A stretch of 50,698 nt of DNA from a virus, in the IMG/VR virus record IMGVR_UViG_3300008113_005242, positions 1 through 50,698 of that record; one strand, written 5' to 3'. Position 1 is the stretch's first letter. The number at the start of each line of letters is the position of its first letter. This document shows, piece by piece, positions 35,161 to 42,606 of the stretch. The translations under genes and the position numbers were made by a program. The notes beneath the pieces are model-generated. The model was given only the letters and a program-made list of their open reading frames with translations. It was not told the DNA's origin and ran no database searches.

Positions 35161-35855
35161 TGTACGATATTGTTTTTATTAGTTACGGCGAACCAAATGC
35201 CGAAGCAAATTGGGAACGTCTTAAAAAGCGTTTTCCTTTGGCTAAACGTGTTAAGGATGTTACAGGTATTCATCAAGCACACATTGCCGCGGCAAAAAAA
35301 GCATTTACCAAGATGTTTTGGGTAGTAGATGGCGATGCAGAAATATTAGACGATTTTAACTTTGATCATGAAGTCAGTGAATACGATTTAGATGTTGTGC
35401 ATGTATGGCGCAGTCGTAATCCTATTAACGATTTAGAATACGGCTATGGTGGCGTCAAATTATTGCCACGTAAACTAACATTAGATATGGACATTACTAA
35501 ACCAGACATGACTACTAGTATTAGTACAAAGTTCAAAGCCATGGAACAAGTATCTAATATTACTGCATTTAATACTGATCCATTTAACACCTGGAAATCA
35601 GCATTTAGAGAATGTGTAAAACTTGCCTCTAAAGTAATTGACGGTCAAGTAGATGAAGAAACAGAAGTACGATTAATGACTTGGTGTACCTATGCTGACA
35701 AACGACAGTTTAATGACTGGGCATTCCTTGGCGCGGAAGATGGCAAAATGTATGGAATGATGAAAGCAGGTGATATAGAAGCCTTAAGTAAAATAAATGA
35801 TTTTAAGTGGTTGCATGAATTCTTTTCAAGATATCCCGTTTCAAAAAATAGTTAA
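35160..35855 (+). CDS. Glycosyltransferase-like protein with DGD motif (231 aa)
   Basis: Same family as the gene at 23830: YDIVFISYGEPNAEANWE, KRVKDVTGIHQAH, WVVDGDAEILDD and YGYGGVKLLPRKL occur in the same order. The ATG at 35160 shares a base with the TAA of the dehydrogenase gene; an in-frame ATG at 35151 would lie in the upstream gene. About 65 residues shorter than its paralogue because the C-terminal tail is absent. Probable sugar transferase of the cassette. Confidence 0.65.
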   Translation: MYDIVFISYGEPNAEANWERLKKRFPLAKRVKDVTGIHQAHIAAAKKAFTKMFWVVDGDAEILDDFNFDHEVSEYDLDVVHVWRSRNPINDLEYGYGGVKLLPRKLTLDMDITKPDMTTSISTKFKAMEQVSNITAFNTDPFNTWKSAFRECVKLASKVIDGQVDEETEVRLMTWCTYADKRQFNDWAFLGAEDGKMYGMMKAGDIEALSKINDFKWLHEFFSRYPVSKNS

Positions 35856-36681
35856 GTTCGGACAGCGAACTATGCTGGATCGTCCCTTATTCAACACTAG
35901 TTGGATACTGGGACGTTTTTGTAATTACAACTGTAATCAGTTCCATTGGTCGTTCAGCGGAGGCGAACCTACCGCTTATAAACAGTTACTAGATCTAGTA
36001 AAACATCTAGACGAAACAGAAAGTAGTTATCAGAGTATTCATATGACTACTAATCTAAGTCCTGGATCGAAATGGTGGAACACCTGGTGTACTAATACAT
36101 CACTGTTACAACGTAGAAGTATTACAGCATCTTTCCATGATGAGTTTGCCAAGGAGCAAGAGTTTGGAGACAAGTGTTTACAGTTAATGTATGAACTTGT
36201 TCATGTAACAGTTAATCAAGTTATGGTTCCTGAAAAGTTTTATGAACTATACGAGAGAATGGAACGTTTTCATAAACGTGGTATTAACGTAACACTAAAA
36301 CCGCAAAGCGACCCTACTGCTAGTGGTATTGTAGATGGCTACACTGAAGATATGATTCACAAGATGCAAACAGGATTTCCACAAAGATCCAACGGCGAAG
36401 ACATTTATCAAATTGCGTTATACGATGATAAAAAGGAATACTTATTTGATCAAGCAGAACGCTTTAATGCGTTTGGATTTAATAAATTTACAGATTGGAC
36501 TTGCAATGCAGGATATCAAAGTGTTATAATAAGAGGTACAGAAGTTAAACGAAGTTATAGTTGTCATGATCAATCATTGGGCAATATATTAACAGGGTTT
36601 GATTTGTTTGATACTCCTAAAAAATGTATTACTCCTAGTTGTGTTAGCAGTGCAGATAGTAAAATACCAAAAAGAAAATGA
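35815..36681 (+). CDS. Radical SAM protein lacking part of its cluster motif (288 aa)
   Basis: Starts FQDIPFQKIVKFGQRTML, then LFNTSWILGRFCNYNC (C36, C40) and runs straight into NQFHWSFSGGEPTAYK. In intact members CNYNC is followed by S-Y-C (third cluster Cys) and then about 35-45 residues before FHWSFSGGEPT. Here the third Cys is replaced by F43 and that stretch is gone in frame. A Cys-rich ending is kept (FTDWTCNAGY, YSCHD, KKCITPSCVSS). As written the protein could not bind the radical SAM cluster normally. The start overlaps the previous gene by 41 bases. Loss may be real or an assembly artefact. Confidence 0.7.
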   Translation: MNSFQDIPFQKIVKFGQRTMLDRPLFNTSWILGRFCNYNCNQFHWSFSGGEPTAYKQLLDLVKHLDETESSYQSIHMTTNLSPGSKWWNTWCTNTSLLQRRSITASFHDEFAKEQEFGDKCLQLMYELVHVTVNQVMVPEKFYELYERMERFHKRGINVTLKPQSDPTASGIVDGYTEDMIHKMQTGFPQRSNGEDIYQIALYDDKKEYLFDQAERFNAFGFNKFTDWTCNAGYQSVIIRGTEVKRSYSCHDQSLGNILTGFDLFDTPKKCITPSCVSSADSKIPKRK

Positions 36682-37340
36682 ATAGACTAATAGTATTTGG
36701 ATGTTCTTTAGCCTACGGAGTAGGGTTGAAGGATTGCTGGCCAAACGCTATTAAACCTAGTAAACTAAGTTGGCCACAATTAGTTGCAGACGTAATGGGT
36801 CGAAAATTAATTAATAAATCAGCACCGGGGTCATCTAATAAACGAATATGGTACACACTTAGCAAATTTAAATTTAAACCGGATGATATTGTTATAATTT
36901 CATGGACGTTTCCTAACAGACATTCAATTATTAGTTCTCCGTGGAAAGTACATGATTTACATCATAATCTTATCGACACTGATGTTTCTTCGGAATCATA
37001 TTTTAAAGACATATACTCTACGTACGATTCTTACATTACATCTAAGTTGTTAATAGATCATGCAAATAGATTGTTATTAGAAAAAAATATTACTACACAT
37101 AATTTAATAGTTGAAAAATACTTTAAACATGTAATGGGCGACTATAAGGTACTCCCGTTATATATGGGTGTATACGAAGAACTTTATCCTAGAGCGTTAG
37201 ATGGTGATCATCTAGGACAAGAAGGACATACAGCATTTGCAAGAGATTTACTAAATGCAATTGGTATTAAGCATAATGTAGTTAGTAATACTAAACCTTA
37301 CAGTTTTTTTAAACAATTAAAGAATTTAATATGCAAATAG
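36678..37340 (+). CDS. SGNH-hydrolase-like protein (220 aa)
   Basis: Block I is IVFGCSLAYGVGLKD (GCS in place of GDS), block III Asn is in APGSSNKRIWY, and the C-terminal DGDHLGQEGHTAF gives the Asp and His of block V. This is the fourth SGNH-type protein in the window and the most classical at its C-terminus. It overlaps its neighbours by 4 and 10 bases. Probably an acyl-ester hydrolase or transferase for the glycan product; no secretion signal. Confidence 0.65.
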   Translation: MNRLIVFGCSLAYGVGLKDCWPNAIKPSKLSWPQLVADVMGRKLINKSAPGSSNKRIWYTLSKFKFKPDDIVIISWTFPNRHSIISSPWKVHDLHHNLIDTDVSSESYFKDIYSTYDSYITSKLLIDHANRLLLEKNITTHNLIVEKYFKHVMGDYKVLPLYMGVYEELYPRALDGDHLGQEGHTAFARDLLNAIGIKHNVVSNTKPYSFFKQLKNLICK

Positions 37341-37921
37341 ATACAGAACATCTGCACCACTGGATGCAGGCCATTAGACAAAGTCCAGATCCTATGCGGA
37401 CCATGGATGCCTTTTGGTCAGGTCAACTTAAAAGTAAAGAATGGTTGATAGTTAATCTTAGAGCACATGTAAAAAAGTTTGTTAGTATTGACATTCACGG
37501 TGGATGGGTTGGTGTACTAGCCAGTATGCTATTTCAAAGTGATGTTCCAATTATCAACATCCGTAGCATTGATATTGATCCTGCCTGCGAGCCTATTGCT
37601 GTTAACATGAACAAGATCGAAGAAATAGTAGGCAAATTTCGAGCAGTTACAGCAGATATGTGCGCTATTCGCAGTGATGCAGATGTAGTTATTAACACTA
37701 GTTGTGAACATATAACTCAAGATCAATATGACATATGGTTAAGTGGCATGCCACATAACAGTCTTTTAGTACTACAAAGCAATAATTACAATATAGAAGA
37801 GCATGTTAGGATTGCTAACAGTTTGGAAGAATTTAAACAACAATGCGGCATCAATGTAATTTGGGCCGGAGAGTTGGAATTACCACTATACACTAGGTAT
37901 ATGGTTATAGGAAAACAATAA
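37331..37921 (+). CDS. Class I SAM-dependent methyltransferase-like protein (196 aa)
   Basis: VSIDIHGGWVGVLASMLF is a glycine-containing motif I, INIRSIDIDPACEPIAVN supplies the acidic residue that binds the ribose, and ADVVINTSCEHI matches motif IV. Similar proteins are common in marine phages. No membrane segment. It overlaps both neighbours slightly. Methylation of a sugar or small molecule is the likely activity, but the substrate is unknown. Confidence 0.6.
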   Translation: MQIDTEHLHHWMQAIRQSPDPMRTMDAFWSGQLKSKEWLIVNLRAHVKKFVSIDIHGGWVGVLASMLFQSDVPIINIRSIDIDPACEPIAVNMNKIEEIVGKFRAVTADMCAIRSDADVVINTSCEHITQDQYDIWLSGMPHNSLLVLQSNNYNIEEHVRIANSLEEFKQQCGINVIWAGELELPLYTRYMVIGKQ

Positions 37922-38844
37922 TGAAAATTTTAATGACAGGTACAAGTGGCTTTATAGGACAACACCTAGAGCCATTATTAAAAGAGCAACACGAAATTTA
38001 TTCTTTAAAAAGTGACTTGCTAGATTTTGACGCAGTTACTAAAGAAGTGTTGGACTTTCAGCCTGACATTATTGTACACCTCGCCGCACGTACAGAAGTT
38101 GAAAAGAGTTTTTACGAACAAACAACTTTTAGTCAAATTAATTATGTGGGTAGTGTAAATTTGATCGAAGCCGCATCTAAGGTTCCTACACTGAAAAACT
38201 TTGTGTTTGCCAGCACAATGGAAGTCTACGGTTGGCAACCCATCAGTGATGTCGTACAGAGTGGACGAGTTCCTGAAGTATTTGAAGCATTCGATGAAAA
38301 CACATATCCAAATCCTAATGCACCTTACGCTGTGGCCAAGTATGGAGTTGAGAAATATTTAGAATATGCACATCGTTGTTTAGATTTGCCCTTTACTGCT
38401 ATTAGACAAACCAACTGTTACGGCCGCAAAGATAATGACTTCTTTGTTACTGAACAGTTTATCATGCAGATGCTGACTAATCCACATGAAGTAGAATTTG
38501 GTTATGCAGAGCCTTATCGTAACTTTATCTTTATTGACGACATGTTGAGTGCATGGACTACAATTATTAATAATCCCGCACTGGTAAACACAGGAAAGAT
38601 TTTGACCATCGGGCCAGACAATCCAATTAAGATTAAACACTATGCAGATATGATTGCAACGAAACTTAATTGGACAGGTAAAATTCATTGGCATCGTAAA
38701 CTACATCGTCCTGGAGAAATCTATTGGTTAAACAGTAATCACAACTTGCTTACCAAGTTAACAGGGTGGATACCTCAAGTAACTTTAAGTGACGGATTAG
38801 ATAAAACTATTGAAATTTGGAGAGAGAAATTAAATGTTAAATGA
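37921..38844 (+). CDS. NAD-dependent epimerase/dehydratase, extended SDR (307 aa)
   Basis: TGTSGFIGQHL at residues 7-17 is the extended-SDR dinucleotide motif. HLAARTEVEKSF, FASTMEVYG and Y136-x3-K140 (YAVAK) complete the catalytic core. RQTNCYGRKDND and YRNFIFIDDML are standard for nucleotide-sugar epimerases and dehydratases. Length is normal. It is the clearest nucleotide-sugar enzyme of the cluster besides the nucleotidyltransferase. Likely substrate is the NDP-sugar used by the neighbouring transferases. The next gene overlaps by 11 bases. Confidence 0.85.
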   Translation: MKILMTGTSGFIGQHLEPLLKEQHEIYSLKSDLLDFDAVTKEVLDFQPDIIVHLAARTEVEKSFYEQTTFSQINYVGSVNLIEAASKVPTLKNFVFASTMEVYGWQPISDVVQSGRVPEVFEAFDENTYPNPNAPYAVAKYGVEKYLEYAHRCLDLPFTAIRQTNCYGRKDNDFFVTEQFIMQMLTNPHEVEFGYAEPYRNFIFIDDMLSAWTTIINNPALVNTGKILTIGPDNPIKIKHYADMIATKLNWTGKIHWHRKLHRPGEIYWLNSNHNLLTKLTGWIPQVTLSDGLDKTIEIWREKLNVK

Positions 38845-39955
38845 ATTACAAGTACACTGGGACAACAAAGTTGTTGACTACGATTTAGAAAAGTATAACT
38901 GGCCTGCGTGGGCACTGGGTGTAATTCAAGAAGTCGCTCCGCAAATTAAAGAATTAGAAACAATGCACGAGTTTTTAACTCCTGCAGAAATTGTCAGAGT
39001 AGGACAGCATGTACAAAATGCATGTAGTCGTAGAGATTTTATGGAACGCTTTGATGAGTTTGCCGAAAGCATTGTGCCACAGCGTATTGGCAATAAGCGA
39101 TATATGATTCAACGTCAAGGAACGCTACGAGTTGTCATTCCTAACCAAGCAAAGGTTGGACGTAGGCTTGCATTTCATCAAGGTATTTTCGTAGGCAATG
39201 GACGTGGATGCAGAACTATCTGGACGCCATTTACTCGTGCAGAAAAGACCAACACTATGTGGATGTTGGATCTAGCAGTTAGTCGTGAGATTACTAAAAA
39301 GGTGCTTGCTGAAAAGTGGAGCATGGAAAAGTTTGAAGAAGAAAGTTTAAAACATGCGTGGCCAGTGACATTAGATCCAGGGCAAAGTCATTTATTCTTT
39401 CAAGAACACATTCACGGTAACGTAAATAATGATGAAGGCTACACCCGTGTTAGTATGGACATGCGTATTCTAATTGAAGGTGAAGAATGGGGACGTAGAC
39501 TACCAGGAGGTTTTATGCGTTTACCAGGCGACTACGAAGTTACAGAAGTAATGGATTATACAGGTAAGAGTTTTATTACTTACGCCGGGTGGAATAGTAA
39601 ATTCAGCAAAGACATTCCGTTACCCATGCAACGTGCTATCATCGAACCCTACTGCCAAAAGAATAAGATTTCTTACACAAGTTACGAATTTGAAAACGAA
39701 CACCTTGACTGGCAACCGGGACTTGAGTATTATATTAAAGAACGTCCAGATGGTATTGTGTTATGTAGTATGTATTGTCTAACAGATGATGTTCAACGCC
39801 GCAGTGAAATATTACAACTAGCATTAGACTTAGGTGTTGAACTACACTTTGCCAACGAACTAACAAGTTTAAAAACCAAAAAAGATTTAGAAAAGATCGA
39901 AACTTATCTAAACTTTGCAGTGCCTAAAAAAGGTCTTTACGTCTGGGAAGAATAA
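38834..39955 (+). CDS. Fusion of a 2OG-Fe(II)-oxygenase-like domain and a 'sporadic carbohydrate cluster' domain (373 aa)
   Basis: Residues 1 to about 265 resemble the 2OG-Fe(II) oxygenase-like protein of bacterial 'sporadic carbohydrate clusters': FHQGIFVGNGRGCRTIW (H115), FFQEHIHGNVNN (H192, H194), then GYTRVSMDMRI. The C-terminal 100 residues (KISYTSYEFE, EYYIKERPDGIVLCSMYCL, GVELHFANELTSLK) resemble the small LIC12192-type protein of those clusters, which is normally a separate gene. Finding both in one chain is unusual. The family is linked to surface polysaccharide loci in bacteria such as Leptospira; the reaction is not known to me. Confidence 0.65.
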   Translation: MLNELQVHWDNKVVDYDLEKYNWPAWALGVIQEVAPQIKELETMHEFLTPAEIVRVGQHVQNACSRRDFMERFDEFAESIVPQRIGNKRYMIQRQGTLRVVIPNQAKVGRRLAFHQGIFVGNGRGCRTIWTPFTRAEKTNTMWMLDLAVSREITKKVLAEKWSMEKFEEESLKHAWPVTLDPGQSHLFFQEHIHGNVNNDEGYTRVSMDMRILIEGEEWGRRLPGGFMRLPGDYEVTEVMDYTGKSFITYAGWNSKFSKDIPLPMQRAIIEPYCQKNKISYTSYEFENEHLDWQPGLEYYIKERPDGIVLCSMYCLTDDVQRRSEILQLALDLGVELHFANELTSLKTKKDLEKIETYLNFAVPKKGLYVWEE

Positions 39956-40464
39956 TGAGAGGACATATAACACCTCATTGGGCTAGAGATCAGTTGCCTT
40001 TTGTTAATTACGAAAGTCAGGAAAATATACAACGTGGGTTCTCTCCCATTGATTATGGAGATGTTTACTCACAAGTAGAAGTATCTATGAATATACACAA
40101 AGGTCTACACTCTTTATTTGACATTTTTAAATTAGAAGATTCTTTTAATTGGTTGTCTAATATGATGTATGCTGTGCATTGTATGAAACCCGGGTGTGCA
40201 TTACCAGAACATTCAGACAAGTATCCTTACTTTATTAAAACAACTGGTGCTGATATCAATTCTATACAGCGTATAATTATATTCCTTGAAGATAAAAAAC
40301 CTGGACACAGATTTACACTTAATGGTGTTGATTTAGATAACTGGGTTGCTGGAGATTGGATTAGTTGGATCGGCACTGATAGTCACGGTGCTTACAATGA
40401 AGGTACTGAGAATCGTTACACTTTACAGATTACTGGAATTATTCGCGGATTAAATCCAAAGTAA
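39955..40464 (+). CDS. 2OG-Fe(II)/aspartyl-hydroxylase-like oxygenase (169 aa)
   Basis: Double-stranded beta-helix oxygenase pattern: CMKPGCALPEHSDKYPYF gives the metal-binding His-x-Asp (H86, D88), GTDSHGAYNEGTENRY gives the distal His (H144) and the 2-oxoglutarate-binding Arg. The short length is typical of phage versions. It is the last + strand gene of the large cluster. Its final 26 bases overlap the end of the convergent amidinotransferase gene, with no terminator between. The substrate may be a peptide, sugar or small metabolite. Confidence 0.7.
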   Translation: MRGHITPHWARDQLPFVNYESQENIQRGFSPIDYGDVYSQVEVSMNIHKGLHSLFDIFKLEDSFNWLSNMMYAVHCMKPGCALPEHSDKYPYFIKTTGADINSIQRIIIFLEDKKPGHRFTLNGVDLDNWVAGDWISWIGTDSHGAYNEGTENRYTLQITGIIRGLNPK

Positions 40465-41422
40465 CACAGTGAAACCCGCCACCTAATGTGCGTTGTTGTC
40501 TCGCTGGCAGCATCGCACATTCTATTTTGTGATTCTCTAATGCTTTTCTTAATTCGTGTTGATGATCTGGTATTGCCGCTAGATTAGGATTTACAGAAAA
40601 GATATTCATTGCTACCCATTTACTACTATTGCAGTAACCAGGATAGTGTGCAATTTCTCCAGGATCAGGTGCCCACACAATATCCCAATTTTGTAAAGGC
40701 TTGGGTAATTGATCAACGCTTTTTATTCTACTAGGATTCAGCAACATCAATCCTTCTCTTAGTAATGTAATAGTGCTGTCAATGTGCATGTAACTATACA
40801 CACCTTCCAATGTCCATACACGTTTATTACCTACTAGACTTTGTAGATATTCTGCACCTTGCTTATTACCACTGTTGCTAACAAGATAGATTAAGTCATC
40901 GTTGACACGTAATATGTTTGCGGCATCAAAACACGGTTGCGTTTCATTTAAAGCAAGTGTGTCCTTATCTCCTAGACAGTTTAGATTATACAGTTCGTCG
41001 TTGCGATTTAATGGTGCTTCGATGTATCTTGCACCCAGCATGTGTAAAGGTTGAAAATGTTCGTGCATAGCCAAATACTCTTTGTGTCTTGCACGTAAAG
41101 GTTGTGGCGATGCTAGTATCATATCTCTATAAACTAGCACACTGTCTCTAGGACAATAATTATAATAGTTAGGTAATGGTGTACGTTTTGGTCTTAGTAC
41201 CTCTACACTTTCGCCTTTAAGGAAATTGCAAAACGCTTCTAGATCTTCGTTGGCTTCATCGATTACCTGTTGTGGATAAAGACCTTGTGGTATATTCTTT
41301 TCGTCTTTTTTGTCTGCGTAATTGACTACACGCAAACTGATATCTAAAGGAGGAATAGTCGCACCATCGGCAACTCCTACAATAACACTCTTTAAAGGAC
41401 TCCACTCGTTTTTACTTAACAT
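40439..41422 (-). CDS. Amidinotransferase-like enzyme (327 aa)
   Basis: Matches the glycine/inosamine amidinotransferase family. CPRDSVLVY is the conserved N-terminal P-R-D segment, CFDAANILR carries the catalytic Asp, YMHIDSTITLL the His, and GGGFHCVTLDLIRE the nucleophilic Cys (C319) near the end. These enzymes move the amidino group of arginine to an amine, in creatine, streptomycin or toxin pathways. Directly downstream of a DegT-like aminotransferase, it could convert an amino sugar or aminocyclitol to a guanidino form. Last gene of the minus-strand block and convergent with the oxygenase gene. Confidence 0.8.
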   Translation of the reverse strand: MLSKNEWSPLKSVIVGVADGATIPPLDISLRVVNYADKKDEKNIPQGLYPQQVIDEANEDLEAFCNFLKGESVEVLRPKRTPLPNYYNYCPRDSVLVYRDMILASPQPLRARHKEYLAMHEHFQPLHMLGARYIEAPLNRNDELYNLNCLGDKDTLALNETQPCFDAANILRVNDDLIYLVSNSGNKQGAEYLQSLVGNKRVWTLEGVYSYMHIDSTITLLREGLMLLNPSRIKSVDQLPKPLQNWDIVWAPDPGEIAHYPGYCNSSKWVAMNIFSVNPNLAAIPDHQHELRKALENHKIECAMLPARQQRTLGGGFHCVTLDLIRE

Positions 41423-42011
41423 TTTTGAATACTTTCATTTTTGATAAATCTGGATAGTCATCGTTAGACCATATTTTAGGAGGAGTTTTCATTGCATTAA
41501 CAATTTTATTCAATCCTAGTTCTGCTGTTTCCGGAGTCATATAATAATGATAACCTAACATAGATATATCTTGTTCAGCCCACGGAACATTCGGAATACG
41601 TCCATCGTAACTCATCATTTTTAATACCATAGCCGCTTCAGGGTCGTCGCACAGTATTACACCCCCTCTACCGAGACTAAGGTGTTTTCTAAATTGAAAA
41701 CTTATGCACATCAATGTGTCTTTAATATAACTGTCTTTATGCCAAAGCACTGCGGCATCGATAATTTGTTCTGTTATATAGTAATAGTCCTGCCACGTTT
41801 CTTTTCTAAAATTCCAGTCAAGATCTAATTTTACAAATGTCATAGGAACAGAAAGATATGTATTACTAGGGCAACTTGCTTGTTTTATATTTTTATATCT
41901 TAAACATAATTCAAGAGCATGTGTGCATGAATCTGTGGCTACAGCATATGGTGCAGAATAAAATTCTGCTACTACGTCTTCAAATTTAGAAACTACATCA
42001 AAGTTTGACAT
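41412..42011 (-). CDS. Compact DegT/DnrJ/EryC1-like aminotransferase (199 aa)
   Basis: PYAVATDSCTHALELCL is the cofactor-phosphate binding region, PSNTYLSVPMTF follows as in DegT enzymes, and CISFQFRKHLSLGRGG contains the PLP-binding Lys. YHYYMTPETAELGLNK matches the 'M-x-E-x-x-A-x-x-G' helix. Normal DegT enzymes have 370-400 residues; this one ends after that helix, but similar short versions occur in marine phages, so it is probably complete. It overlaps both neighbours (14 and 11 bases). Likely transfers an amino group to a keto-sugar or cyclitol, or acts with a partner chain. Confidence 0.7.
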   Translation of the reverse strand: MSNFDVVSKFEDVVAEFYSAPYAVATDSCTHALELCLRYKNIKQASCPSNTYLSVPMTFVKLDLDWNFRKETWQDYYYITEQIIDAAVLWHKDSYIKDTLMCISFQFRKHLSLGRGGVILCDDPEAAMVLKMMSYDGRIPNVPWAEQDISMLGYHYYMTPETAELGLNKIVNAMKTPPKIWSNDDYPDLSKMKVFKNVK

Positions 42012-42606
42012 AATCTTTCCTAGGGTCGTCAGCAGGAAACTCGCCAGGCCACATTTCGTACATTGCTAAACTTTTCTTCCATTCGTCTACATTTAGTTCC
42101 CATACATTTTGATCGCATCCTCGATAGTGTGTTTCTTTAACCCACGAAAATCTTCCTAACTCGGCTTGCATAGGAAACCACAAATTATTAACCCGTTGTT
42201 GACTGCCCATTGGATTGGCGTTACTTGTAGCGAAAAATCTTTTACCCTCTCCGGCCCACTGAATACTTATAGGTATAAAAAATTGTGTAGCACAACATTG
42301 TTGTTCTACAATAATTGTTTGCTTAGTATGCGGCCATGGCTTGTGAGTTTCGCTGGTAAATGTACAAGTTCTTGCTAGGATTCTATAAGTGTTAGGACCC
42401 ATAACATCATCAAAACTATGTATACACACTCCTCCGATGAACTTGCCATTGTACTCTAACATCCAACCTGCCCATTCACGCTCGTTAAGAAAACAGTCAA
42501 ACATTGTTTTTTGACTGTGGTTATTTTCATAACCACGTCGTCCTGCTTCGGAGTAGAACTCAGATAAATCTAAATCGGGGCTCCACGGAATAATTTTATA
42601 CGTCAT
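41998..42606 (-). CDS. GNAT-like acyltransferase or related protein (202 aa)
   Basis: The region ERE-W-AGWMLEYNGKFIGGVCIHSF resembles the beta4-beta5 core of N-acyltransferases, and the rest (RILARTCTFTSE, ATSNANPMGSQQ) fits a family of phage GNAT-like proteins. Start set at the ATG at 42606 (MTYKIIPW), which shares a base with the upstream stop codon. The classical acetyl-CoA loop is not obvious, so the assignment is moderate. Placed between an unknown protein and the DegT-like aminotransferase, it could acylate the new amino group. Confidence 0.5.
   Translation of the reverse strand: MTYKIIPWSPDLDLSEFYSEAGRRGYENNHSQKTMFDCFLNEREWAGWMLEYNGKFIGGVCIHSFDDVMGPNTYRILARTCTFTSETHKPWPHTKQTIIVEQQCCATQFFIPISIQWAGEGKRFFATSNANPMGSQQRVNNLWFPMQAELGRFSWVKETHYRGCDQNVWELNVDEWKKSLAMYEMWPGEFPADDPRKDYVKL

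Noticed and set aside
38380-38694. A 104-codon minus-strand open frame inside the epimerase gene
   Set aside because: The plus-strand gene has all extended-SDR motifs; the opposite frame is Cys-rich noise.
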